A DNA stretch of 32,767 bases. Source: Nitrospirota bacterium (GTDB lineage Bacteria; NPL-UPA2; JAADIA01). The stretch covers positions 1 through 32,767 of the forward strand of contig JAADIA010000015.1 in assembly GCA_013151555.1 (NCBI GenBank). The letters are read 5' to 3'. Position 1 is the first letter of the stretch; every line of letters begins with the position of its first letter. Below the pieces are notes generated by a model that worked only from the letters and a program-made list of their open reading frames with translations, was not told the DNA's origin and did not search any database. The position numbers and the translations under genes were made by a program. This document shows, in pieces, positions 6,666 to 12,943 of the stretch.

Positions 6666-7954
6666 AGACCTAACCTTTTAAATATTGTCTCTACGTTTCG
6701 CAAATTATGTTTCAAATCAAAGCAACGTTCAACCTCGTCTTTGTTAAGATGCTTGCCTATTTCTTTATCCTGAAGAAGCAATTCCTTAAAATCGGTTTCC
6801 TTGTCCCAGGCTTGCATAGCGTTTCGTTGCACCAGCCGGTAAGCTTTTTCCCGGCTCAATCCTTTTTTGGCTAATTCCAGAAGAACCGTTTCCGAGAAGA
6901 TGAGTCCCCCGGTCTTCGCTAAATTCTTTTTCATGTTCTCTGGATAGACGATTAAATCCTGCATAACGGCAATAAATTTTTTCAGCATGTAATCGATAAG
7001 AATGCAACTGTCAGGAATGATAATCCTTTCTACGGAGGAATGGGTCAAATCTCTCTCATGCCACAGAGGAACGTTTTCCAACGCCGTCCGGGCATGGCTG
7101 CGCACTACCCGGGCGAGCCCGGAGACCCTTTCAGAGATGATAGGATTGCGTTTGTGAGGCATGGCGGAGGAACCCTTTTGCCCCCGGGAAAAATATTCCT
7201 CTACTTCCAGGATATCCGTCCTTTGCAGGTTGCGAATCTCCAGGGCAAACTTATCCAGGGAGCTGGCCAGGAGAGCGAGAACAGAAAGATAATGAGCGTG
7301 TCTATCCCGCTGGAGAATTTGGGTGGATACGGGAGCGGGAGTGAGGTTTAGTTTCCGGCACACATACTCTTCCACCCGGGGATCGATATGAGCATAGGTG
7401 CCGACAGCTCCCGAAATTTTGCCATAACTTATGAGTCGCCGGGCTTCCTCTACTCTTTCCCGGGTTCGCTCTATTTCCTCCCACCAGAGGGCTAACTTCA
7501 GACCGAAGGTGATGGGTTCGGCATGGATCCCATGGGAACGTCCTACCATCACCGTCTCTTTATACTCTCCGGCTTTCTTCTTCAGAACCTCAGATAGTTC
7601 TTTTAAACTTTTGAGAATAAGGTCGGCAGCTTCCCGCATCCTTAAAGACAGGGAAGTATCCACTACATCGTAGGAGGTAAGTCCTAGGTGAATATACCGG
7701 GATTCTTCGCCTACCTGTTCTCCCACCGCCGTGAGGAAGGCAATGATATCATGCCGGACTTCTTCTTCTATCTCCCGGACTCGTTTTAAATCAAAGTCCG
7801 CCTTATCCTTTATCTTAGCTACCGCTTCCCGGGGAATCTCTCCCAGCTCGGCCAGGGCTTCACAGACGAGGATTTCCACCTCCAGTATTTTCCGGAATTT
7901 GTTCTCTTCGCTCCAAACCTTGCCCATCTCCGGCAGGGTGTATCTTTCGATCAT
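6662..7954 (-). CDS. purB: Adenylosuccinate lyase
   Basis: Cleaves SAICAR to AICAR and adenylosuccinate to AMP, releasing fumarate. 430 aa, the compact bacterial form. The fumarase/lyase superfamily signature 'GSSAMPHKRNPI' is present, with 'SHGIHAEPITFG' and 'TQILQRDRHAHY' as further family markers. GGAG lies about 8 nt before ATG 7954. First gene of the minus-strand purine operon. I see only a weak promoter-like sequence upstream, and the spacer is occupied by an inverted-arm repeat. Confidence 0.95.
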   Translation of the reverse strand: MIERYTLPEMGKVWSEENKFRKILEVEILVCEALAELGEIPREAVAKIKDKADFDLKRVREIEEEVRHDIIAFLTAVGEQVGEESRYIHLGLTSYDVVDTSLSLRMREAADLILKSLKELSEVLKKKAGEYKETVMVGRSHGIHAEPITFGLKLALWWEEIERTRERVEEARRLISYGKISGAVGTYAHIDPRVEEYVCRKLNLTPAPVSTQILQRDRHAHYLSVLALLASSLDKFALEIRNLQRTDILEVEEYFSRGQKGSSAMPHKRNPIISERVSGLARVVRSHARTALENVPLWHERDLTHSSVERIIIPDSCILIDYMLKKFIAVMQDLIVYPENMKKNLAKTGGLIFSETVLLELAKKGLSREKAYRLVQRNAMQAWDKETDFKELLLQDKEIGKHLNKDEVERCFDLKHNLRNVETIFKRLGL

Positions 7955-8002
7955 TGCTAAAGCTCCCGTTTTATAAATATTCTGCGAACTATGTTGTGAA
8001 TA

Positions 8003-8155
8003 GGCACAGAGGCACAGGGTTTGCGAAAAATCCGAAATACTAAATCCGAAACTCGAAACAAATTCTAAACTATAATTCCCGAAACCTTAATCAGGGTTTT
8101 GATCCTTCGTATTTTGGTCATTTGAGTTTGTTTCGGATTTCGTGCTTCGAATTTC
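8003..8155. repeat. Inverted-arm intergenic element (AAATCCGAAAC words)
   Basis: The left arm (8028-8062) repeats AAATCCGAAA and CGAAACAAA. The right arm (8121-8155) contains the same words inverted (TTTGTTTCGGATTT, TTCGAATTTC). A GGCACAGAGGCACAG direct repeat (8003-8017) precedes the left arm. The element occupies the spacer between tRNA-Glu and purB. I recall similar words in intergenic regions of unrelated bacteria, which would need a search to confirm. Confidence 0.65.
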
Positions 8156-8186
8156 TATTTTTTCTAATGTTGCTTGAAGATAAGAA

Positions 8187-8259
8187 TGGCCCCACGGGGA
8201 ATTGAACCCCGGTTTGATGGCTGAGAACCACCCGTCCTAGTCCACTAGACGATGGGGCC
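8187..8259 (-). tRNA. tRNA-Glu (anticodon CTC)
   Basis: A 73-nt cloverleaf on the minus strand. The 7-bp acceptor stem is GGCCCCA/TGGGGCC, the D-stem is GTCT/GGAC, the anticodon stem is GGTGG/CCATC around TTCTCAG (CTC at positions 34-36), and the T-stem CGGGG/CCCCG holds a TTCAATT loop. Discriminator A; CCA is not encoded. CTC reads GAG (glutamate), and the acceptor and D-arm resemble bacterial tRNA-Glu. A promoter lies directly upstream. Confidence 0.95.
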
Positions 8260-8278
8260 ATTTGTGTAAATCATGGGT

Positions 8279-8307
8279 ATCCTATCATATTCAAAGACAG
8301 GTAGCAA
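8279..8307 (-). promoter_or_regulatory. Promoter of tRNA-Glu
   Basis: On the minus strand, -35 TTGCTA (8307-8302), 17-nt spacer, -10 TAGGAT (8284-8279). The predicted start is about 10-13 nt before the mature tRNA 5' end at 8259. The same -35 hexamer is used by the promoter at 17215. Confidence 0.7.
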
Positions 8308-8318
8308 GAAAAATAATA

Positions 8319-8500
8319 ATCACGAATAACAGTCACGAATAATAGTCACTTCGTGACGGGATAGTCCGACTGCGTCGGACGGGATTAGCCCTTCGGGCGG
8401 GGAAAAATAGTCGCTACGCGACGGGACGAGGGTTTTCCCGTCAGCATGAGCTGACTATACCCGTCCGCCTGAGGCGGACTATCCCGTGAGCGGAGCGAAC
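8319..8500. repeat. Cluster of seven REP-like mini-hairpins in opposing orientation
   Basis: Perfect or near-perfect hairpins at 8345-8357, 8364-8380, 8388-8398 and 8410-8422 mostly have the form ATAGTC...GACGGG. Those at 8440-8455, 8463-8479 and 8486-8500 have the mirror form CCCGTC...GACTAT. The stems differ in sequence but each is self-complementary (for example GTCCGAC-TGC-GTCGGAC, GTCCGCC-TGA-GGCGGAC). A GACGGGA/TCCCGTC pair joins the two halves. Direct words AATCACGAATAA precede the cluster. It fills the tRNA-leuD spacer. Confidence 0.75.
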
Positions 8501-8530
8501 TATTTTTTGTTTACGGATGGGGCGTAGTTA

Positions 8531-8539
8531 TGGTATACT
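8531..8539 (+). promoter_or_regulatory. Extended -10 promoter of leuD
   Basis: TGG directly followed by TATACT (8534-8539), an extended -10 element. The -35 region 17 nt upstream (TTACGG, 8511-8516) is weak. The 5' leader would be about 20 nt. Confidence 0.45.
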
Positions 8540-8566
8540 CAAATAAATGAGAGAGGGAGGTCTTTT

Positions 8567-9052
8567 ATGCAAGGAAAGGTCTGGAAATTTGGGGACAATA
8601 TCGATACCGATGCGATCATTCCGGCTTCTTATCTGGATACTACCGATGAGAAAGAGTTGGCCAAACATTGCCTGGAGGGAGCAGATACGGATTTCCCTCT
8701 CAAAGTGAGCCAGGGAGATATAATTGTTGCCGGCGAGAACTTTGGCTGTGGTTCCTCGCGGGAACATGCGCCTCTGGCTATCAAAGGAGCCGGAGTTCCT
8801 TTCCTCATCGCCAAGAGTTTTGCTCGTATCTTTCAGCGCAATGCTATTAACATTGGCCTTGCTATCCTGGAATGTCCGCCGGCAGTGGAAGGGACGCGAC
8901 AAGGAGATGCCCTTGAGATAGACCTTTCCCGGGGGGAGATTAAGAACTTAAGAAGCGGAGAATCCTGGTTAGCTCAACCCCTCCCGGAATTTATGCGTGA
9001 GCTGATAGCCTGCGGCGGGCTCATGAACTATGTGAAAAAGAAGTTGTCATAG
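8567..9052 (+). CDS. leuD: 3-isopropylmalate dehydratase small subunit (LeuD/homoaconitase type)
   Basis: Swivelling small subunit of an aconitase-family hydro-lyase. 161 aa, the short form found in archaea and anaerobic bacteria. N-terminal '[18 protein letters not shown]' and the loop '[14 protein letters not shown]' carry the substrate-recognition and active-site residues. GGGAGG (8555-8560) sits 6 nt before the ATG. The large subunit is encoded 5.8 kb downstream at 14807, with seven unrelated or oppositely oriented genes between, instead of the usual adjacent leuCD. The short paralogues also include homoaconitase and dimethylmalate dehydratase; the leucine-pathway role is the most likely but not proven. 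Confidence 0.88.
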   Translation: MQGKVWKFGDNIDTDAIIPASYLDTTDEKELAKHCLEGADTDFPLKVSQGDIIVAGENFGCGSSREHAPLAIKGAGVPFLIAKSFARIFQRNAINIGLAILECPPAVEGTRQGDALEIDLSRGEIKNLRSGESWLAQPLPEFMRELIACGGLMNYVKKKLS

Positions 9053-9067
9053 CTGAAGGCAAGCTCT

Positions 9068-9112
9068 ACCTGCAGCAGGGAGGATATTCATTTCTCTTCC
9101 TCCCAGGCAGGT
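9068..9112. repeat. Long stem-loop after leuD
   Basis: ACCTGC (9068-9073) pairs with GCAGGT (9107-9112) and GGGAGGA (9078-9084) with TCCTCCC (9098-9104): 13 bp with a small internal loop and a 13-nt apical loop. No T-run follows. It may protect the leuD mRNA 3' end or be part of a larger structured RNA. Confidence 0.6.
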
Positions 9113-9148
9113 CGGTGGTTGCTTTGATGATGCTATCATAATATCCAA

Positions 9149-9163
9149 ATCAGCGACGCTGAT
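9149..9163. repeat. Solitary REP-like mini-hairpin
   Basis: ATCAGC-GAC-GCTGAT followed by ATTCCCG. This matches the layout (hairpin plus [AT]AT[AT]CCCG) of the mirror-form hairpins at 8440-8500. The 9053-9446 stretch otherwise holds stem-loops, a terminator and a promoter, but no convincing gene before the 50-aa ORF. Confidence 0.45.
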
Positions 9164-9287
9164 ATTCCCGAACCTGAGTAGATAACACTACGATGCCGGC
9201 ATAGAGGGTAATGTTCAGCTGAAGGATGAGGAGGATGAAAGTTTTGACGGAACCTGTCTTTGAGGAAGTACTGAGGATGATAATGAG

Positions 9288-9324
9288 CGGGCCATGGGAT
9301 TAATCCTGGGGCCCGATTTTTTTT
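9288..9324 (+). terminator. Strong rho-independent terminator
   Basis: CGGGCC pairs with GGCCCG around an inner GGATTAATCC palindrome, then A and eight T residues. It ends the leuD transcript or a structured RNA encoded at about 9053-9287. Confidence 0.85.
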
Positions 9325-9343
9325 CACAGCCACGATAAAACGC

Positions 9344-9372
9344 TTGACTTATATTGAGGGGTATGGTAATTT
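9344..9372 (+). promoter_or_regulatory. Sigma-70 promoter of the 50-aa basic protein
   Basis: -35 TTGACT (9344-9349), 17-nt spacer, -10 TAATTT (9367-9372), immediately downstream of the strong terminator. The predicted start is near 9379. A 21-codon ORF (9389-9454, ATG preceded by GAAGG) would be the first reading frame on the mRNA. Confidence 0.65.
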
Positions 9373-9388
9373 TTAAAGAAGGTAAAAA

Positions 9389-9454
9389 ATGAAAGAAGAA
9401 GTTCAATTTGTAACTACTATTATTCGGAGAGGGGGTGACGAAAAGAATGGCTGA
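9389..9454 (+). CDS. Possible 21-aa leader peptide overlapping the next gene
   Basis: ATG with a GAAGG site 6 nt upstream opens a short frame 'MKEEVQFVTTIIRRGGDEKN' plus one residue. Its stop lies inside the start of the 50-aa gene (the stretch ATGGCTGA is shared). It could couple translation of the downstream gene. It may equally be fortuitous, since the main gene has its own GGGGGTGA site. Confidence 0.3.
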   Translation: MKEEVQFVTTIIRRGGDEKNG

Positions 9455-9599
9455 AAAAGTACAGAAAGTTGGAGTGAAGAAAGAGGCGGGTTATCTTTAC
9501 TTCGTCGATAAGCAAGGGGATATCTCCAGGGCAAAGATGGCCCGGGGTGGGAAAAAGAAGAAAAAGAAGAAGGCTGCTAAGAAAAAAAAGAAGAGATAA
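9447..9599 (+). CDS. 50-aa lysine-rich small protein
   Basis: Too short for most gene callers but well framed: own promoter (9344), ribosome site GGGGGTGA (9431-9438) and a terminator (9612). The N-terminal half 'GVKKEAGYLYFVDKQGDISR' looks like a small beta-hairpin; 'AKMARGG' is followed by a tail of almost pure lysine (residues 36-50). I recall similar short proteins in several uncultured phyla, with no known function. The basic tail suggests nucleic acid or ribosome binding, which is inference only. Confidence 0.7.
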   Translation: MAEKVQKVGVKKEAGYLYFVDKQGDISRAKMARGGKKKKKKKAAKKKKKR

Positions 9600-9611
9600 A
9601 AGTTTTTAAGT

Positions 9612-9657
9612 GAGCAGGCTGAATCCCTTTTTTAAAAAATTGGCCTGCTCTCTTTTT
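9612..9657 (+). terminator. Terminator after the 50-aa protein gene
   Basis: GAGCAGGC (9612-9619) pairs perfectly with GCCTGCTC (9643-9650) and is followed by TCTTTTT. It overlaps the last codons of the convergent moaB gene. Confidence 0.8.
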
Positions 9658-10153
9658 GGCAAGAATTCTGAGCACATTCTCCTTTTTCTCCCCGGAGAAT
9701 CTCTATCCCGTGAGGAATAACATCGAGTATTGCCTCGAGCGATTCTTTCACTCCCCGGGGACTGCCGGGAAGATTAATAATTAAAGTCCGGTCTCTTATC
9801 CCGGCCCTGGCTCGGGAGAGAACGGCATAGGGAGTGGATTTCCTGCCCTGTGAGCGGATGAGCTCGGTCAAGCCGGGAACTTCTCTCTGAATGACGGCCA
9901 GAGTTGCTTCCGGGGTAACGTCCCGGGGACTTAAGCCTGTTCCCCCGGTAGTAAGGATGAGGTCCACTTCGAGTTCATCGGCCATCTTCTTCAACTTTTC
10001 CTCAATACATTTTCTTTCATCGGGCACTACCTCGCATACTACCACCCGGGATTCTATTTTTTCCAGGAGTTCTTTTATTAGTTCCCCGCTCCGGTCTTTC
10101 CTCTTTCCCTGCCAGGCCTTATCGCTAATGGTGATTATTCCTACCTGAATCAT
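9632..10153 (-). CDS. moaB: Molybdopterin adenylyltransferase MoaB/MogA family
   Basis: Activates molybdopterin by adenylylation before metal insertion. 173 aa from ATG 10153, chosen over an in-frame TTG two codons earlier because GAGG (8 nt spacing) fits it better. Family signatures: 'VGIITISDKAWQGKRKDRSG', 'LILTTGGTGLSPRDVTPEA' (the MPT-binding glycine loop) and 'LINLPGSPRGVKE'. Single-domain protein, so MoaB or MogA rather than MoeA. It follows moaC by 44 nt on the same strand. The last codons lie within the convergent terminator of the 50-aa gene. Confidence 0.88.
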   Translation of the reverse strand: MIQVGIITISDKAWQGKRKDRSGELIKELLEKIESRVVVCEVVPDERKCIEEKLKKMADELEVDLILTTGGTGLSPRDVTPEATLAVIQREVPGLTELIRSQGRKSTPYAVLSRARAGIRDRTLIINLPGSPRGVKESLEAILDVIPHGIEILRGEKGECAQNSCQKESRPIF

Positions 10154-10197
10154 TTCCAATACCTCAATTTTATCTTTAACCTTGATGGGGCCGTTCT

Positions 10198-10677
10198 TTA
10201 TAATTTTTCCCGAGCGCTTCCAGACGCTTCACTTCTTCCTCCCGTCTTCTTTATTAATTTAATCCGGGAGATAGTCATTCCCTTATCCATGCTCTTGCAC
10301 ATATCATAGATGGTGAGAGCCGCTACTGCTACGGCTGTTAAAGCTTCCATCTCTGCCCCTGTTTTTCCTTCCAACTCCACCCGGCTTTCTATCCTTATTC
10401 CTTCCTTACCCAAATCAAAACTTAGGTCTATACAAGTTAGATTCAAGGAATGGCAAAGAGGGATAAGCCCGGCCGTTTTCTTTGCTGCCAGGATACCTGC
10501 TACCCTGGCTACTGCCAGGACATTCCCTTTGGCAACTTTATCTTCTTTAATTATCTTCAGCGTCTCTCTTTCCAGGGAGATCAGCCCTTGGGCTATAGCC
10601 GTTCTTTTGGTAACGGGTTTGGCTGCAATGTCTACCATCTTTACCCGTCCTTTATCGTTGAGATGACTGAACATCAT
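10198..10677 (-). CDS. moaC: Cyclic pyranopterin monophosphate synthase
   Basis: Second enzyme of molybdenum cofactor synthesis, acting on the MoaA product. 159 aa. 'KGNVLAVARVAGILAAKKT', 'LIPLCHSLNLT', 'ALTAVAVAALTIYDMCKS' and 'MDKGMTI' are the conserved MoaC blocks. ATG 10677 (or the adjacent ATG 10674) follows AAGG at 11 nt, a rather long gap. First gene of a two-gene unit with moaB; moaA, moaD and moaE are not in the window. A stem-loop lies in its leader at 10716-10780. Confidence 0.92.
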   Translation of the reverse strand: MMFSHLNDKGRVKMVDIAAKPVTKRTAIAQGLISLERETLKIIKEDKVAKGNVLAVARVAGILAAKKTAGLIPLCHSLNLTCIDLSFDLGKEGIRIESRVELEGKTGAEMEALTAVAVAALTIYDMCKSMDKGMTISRIKLIKKTGGRSEASGSAREKL

Positions 10678-10715
10678 AAATTAATGTACCTTATTTCTTC
10701 AATTGCCTTAAGGAT

Positions 10716-10780
10716 GGCTAAACCCTGTTGTTTAATCAGGGCCAATGGGCGGAGCAGGGGGAAACAACGAGCTTTAGGCC
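10716..10780 (-). promoter_or_regulatory. Stem-loop in the moaC leader
   Basis: On the minus strand, GGCCTAAA pairs with TTTAGCC (one bulge) and GTTGTTT with AAACAAC, enclosing about 28 nt and ending 38 nt before the moaC ATG. I cannot match it to the known Moco riboswitch consensus. On the plus strand the stem is followed after GGGTTCC by a T-rich run, so a terminator reading is possible. The rest of 10678-11041 holds a short tandem repeat and a start-less coding-like frame. Confidence 0.4.
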
Positions 10781-10830
10781 GGGTTCCTTTTTATTTATTC
10801 TATCCTATTTTTCTCAATAGTGTCAAGGGA

Positions 10831-10873
10831 TATAAAGGAGAGATATAAAGGAGATATAAAAGAGAGATAAAAG
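10831..10873 (+). repeat. Purine-rich tandem repeat TATAAARGAGA
   Basis: Three units begin at 10831, 10844 and 10855, followed by a shorter GATAAAAG. Each contains a ribosome-site-like AAGGAGA or AAGAGA. It lies in the moaC-apbE divergent spacer and no ORF is positioned to use it convincingly. Confidence 0.55.
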
Positions 10874-10901
10874 TCTTGCTTCCCCTGCGGCTTTATGATA
10901 A

Positions 10902-11039
10902 CCTGTATTATCCATTAAAGCTGTTCTGGAATCGGGTAAAAGGTTATCTTATGAGGATGAACCTGTCCTTTCTCCCAAACACGTTGCCGGTATCGCGATA
11001 GGTGTCTCTAAGAGCGGGAAGGATAAGGGTTTGATCTGA
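10902..11039 (+). pseudogene. Coding-like fragment without start codon, abutting apbE
   Basis: A 45-codon open frame without ATG, GTG or usable TTG. Its C-terminal part reads 'SYEDEPVLSPKHVAGIAIGV' then 'SKSGKDKGLI', ending in TGA 2 nt before the apbE ATG. ApbE lacks a well-spaced ribosome site of its own, which fits an ancestral coupled upstream gene. It may be the degraded 3' end of a lost gene or chance. Protein family not recognised. Confidence 0.3.
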
Positions 11040-11041
11040 GG

Positions 11042-12067
11042 ATGAAAAAGTTATTATTGACAATTGGCTTTGGTCTTTTCCTCCTTGGTGGTTGCCGGGA
11101 AGTGGGCGTTTCTCCGGAGAACCGGACGTTCACAGAGACGAAACTTCTCATGGGTACCACGGTCGAGATTACTATTAGGGGAGAAAATAAAGATTTAGCC
11201 GGGAAGGCGGCCGAACAAGCTTTCCGGGAAATAGAAGCTGTCGATTCCTTGATGAGCACCTTCAAAAAGGATAGTGAGATCTCCCGAATCAATCGGGAGG
11301 GAGCACGGCAGCCAATAAAGGTTAGCCGGGACACTTTCCGGGTTGTCCGGGAATCCATCCGCTTGTCCGAATTAAGCGGGGGAGCCTTCGATATTACTGT
11401 CGCTCCTCTTGTGAACCTTTGGCGTTCCGCCAGGAAGAATAAACGCTTACCCGGGCAACAGAATTTAAAGAAAGCATTAGCTTTAGTCGGCTATCAAAAT
11501 ATCCTGCTTGATGAAAAAAACGGAACGGTCGGATTTCGGAAAAAAGGAATGGAGATAGATTTAGGAGGTATAGCCAAAGGCTATGCTGTAGACAAAGCAG
11601 TAGAAAAATTAAGGCAGGAGGGAGTAAAGCGGGCTATCATAAATGCGGGAGGAGATCTTTATCTCCTTGGACGTCCTCCCGATAAAAATTTCTGGAAAAT
11701 CGGTCTTCGGAATCCTTATAAGAAGGATGAGATTTTGGGAACAATCAAGGCAAGGGATGAAGCAATAGCTACCTCTGGAAATTATGAGAACTATTTTACC
11801 TTGGGTGGTAAGAGGTACGGCCATCTTCTCGATCCCCGTACCGGGAAGCCGACGGAGAGAGTGTTGAGTGTAACTGTCCTGGCTAAGGATGCTTTAAGCG
11901 CCGATGGTTTAGCCACGGCTATTTTCGTCCTTGGGGTAAAGAAAGGTTTGGGGTTGGCTAACCGTCTCGAAGATGTAGAAACTATAATAGTAAGCGAAGA
12001 TGATAACGGCAAAATGGTTGTTTCAACCACGAAAGGTTTAAAAGATAGACTATCCCTTAATCTTTAG
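11042..12067 (+). CDS. apbE: FAD:protein FMN transferase, lipoprotein
   Basis: Attaches FMN covalently to Ser/Thr of partner proteins (for example Rnf/Nqr subunits) outside the cytoplasmic membrane. 341 aa. Lipoprotein signal with lipobox 'LLGGC' (Cys18). Conserved blocks: 'MGTTVEITI', 'MSTFKKDSEISRIN', 'SGGAFDITVAPL', 'IDLGGIAKGYAVDKA' (172-186), 'INAGGDLYLLG', 'HLLDPRTGKP' (261-270) and 'SADGLATAIFVLG'. No flavinylation target or Rnf gene is seen nearby. Upstream a start-less coding-like frame ends 2 nt before the ATG. Confidence 0.93.
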   Translation: MKKLLLTIGFGLFLLGGCREVGVSPENRTFTETKLLMGTTVEITIRGENKDLAGKAAEQAFREIEAVDSLMSTFKKDSEISRINREGARQPIKVSRDTFRVVRESIRLSELSGGAFDITVAPLVNLWRSARKNKRLPGQQNLKKALALVGYQNILLDEKNGTVGFRKKGMEIDLGGIAKGYAVDKAVEKLRQEGVKRAIINAGGDLYLLGRPPDKNFWKIGLRNPYKKDEILGTIKARDEAIATSGNYENYFTLGGKRYGHLLDPRTGKPTERVLSVTVLAKDALSADGLATAIFVLGVKKGLGLANRLEDVETIIVSEDDNGKMVVSTTKGLKDRLSLNL

Positions 12068-12131
12068 TAAATTGTCTCGGCTCTCTAACCGGGAGATGAA
12101 TTAAAACCGGATAGTCGGAGGAGAGAAAAAA

Positions 12132-12578
12132 TTGAAAGAGAATCTTAAGGTAAGAGAAATAAATATTCTTAGCGATATCAAAAATTTGTCTGAGGTAAGG
12201 ACTTCGGTTTCTCGATTCCTTCTTGCAGAGGGTATGGATGAGTCCCAGATAGTGGATGAGGTTAAACTGGCCATTGATGAGGCGCTAACTAATATTATTG
12301 AACATGCCTACCAGTTGCAAAAAAGAAAGAAAATAAATATCCGGTTGAAATTTGCTAAGGACAAGCTTACCGTTATTCTCCGCGACCGGGGCCGGAGTTG
12401 CGCCTGGGAGGAAATCCCTGAACCGGATCCAAAGAGGTACATGAGAGAAGAGAGAGAAGATGGATGGGGAGTATTTCTTATAAAAAAATTGATGGACGAA
12501 ATAACCTATCGTCCCAACAAAGGAGAGCATAACGAAATGGTAATGGTAAAGTATCTTAAAGGGGGTGAGGGAAGATGA
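12132..12578 (+). CDS. Anti-sigma factor serine kinase (RsbW/SpoIIAB-like ATPase)
   Basis: 148-aa GHKL-type ATPase. The N-box 'DEALTNIIEHAY' (E50, N54), the G1 motif 'LRDRGRS' and the lid/G2 'EDGWGVFLIKKLMDE' are intact. Such proteins hold a sigma factor, or another partner, and phosphorylate the STAS antagonist. TTG start at 12132 follows GGAGGAGAG. The stop overlaps the next ATG as ATGA, coupling it to the STAS gene, as in spoIIA/rsb operons. No sigma factor gene is in the window, so the target is unknown. Confidence 0.87.
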   Translation: MKENLKVREINILSDIKNLSEVRTSVSRFLLAEGMDESQIVDEVKLAIDEALTNIIEHAYQLQKRKKINIRLKFAKDKLTVILRDRGRSCAWEEIPEPDPKRYMREEREDGWGVFLIKKLMDEITYRPNKGEHNEMVMVKYLKGGEGR

Positions 12579-12931
12579 ATACGTTGCATATTTCCACCTC
12601 TACGGACGAGGAAACGGCAATCACCACCGTAAGCTTGGAAGGTTTCCTTGATGCTGATACAGTGCTTCGCCTTCGGAAGGTTCTGTTTGACCTGATTAAG
12701 GAGGGCCATTACAAGCTAATCATTGACTTGAAGAAACTGCAATATATCTCCAGCGCGGGGGTGGGAGTTTTCATCGGAGTGATTAAACGGGTGCGGGAGA
12801 ATAGTGGAGATATAATATTCCTTCAACCCCTTCCCACTGTCTACCGGGTTCTGGATATCCTCGGATTGACAAAAATCTTCAAGATACTCGAGCAAGAAAA
12901 AGAAGCTGTGGATGAGCTTAACAAAATTTAG
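12575..12931 (+). CDS. STAS-domain anti-sigma factor antagonist
   Basis: 118-aa SpoIIAA/RsbV-like protein. The single STAS domain has the phosphorylation loop 'LQYISSAGVGVF' with Ser59/Ser60 (Ser60 aligns with the phosphorylated serine of RsbV). It is the expected substrate and release factor of the kinase encoded just upstream with ATGA overlap. Ribosome site GGGGGTGAGG precedes the ATG. Confidence 0.87.
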   Translation: MNTLHISTSTDEETAITTVSLEGFLDADTVLRLRKVLFDLIKEGHYKLIIDLKKLQYISSAGVGVFIGVIKRVRENSGDIIFLQPLPTVYRVLDILGLTKIFKILEQEKEAVDELNKI

Positions 12932-12943
12932 TAGTTACCCAGG

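Noticed and set aside
8345-8500. Hairpin cluster considered as a CRISPR array or integron attC site
   Set aside because: Units are not identical repeats with unique spacers, and no cas or integrase gene is present; each unit is its own palindrome.
9136-9406. Two overlapping minus-strand frames of 63-65 aa
   Set aside because: They run across a strong plus-strand terminator and promoter, and have no ribosome site or recognisable features.
10450-10848. 132-aa plus-strand open frame over the moaC 5' end and leader
   Set aside because: It is mostly antisense to moaC, has no family features or ribosome site, and the coding signal is on the minus strand.
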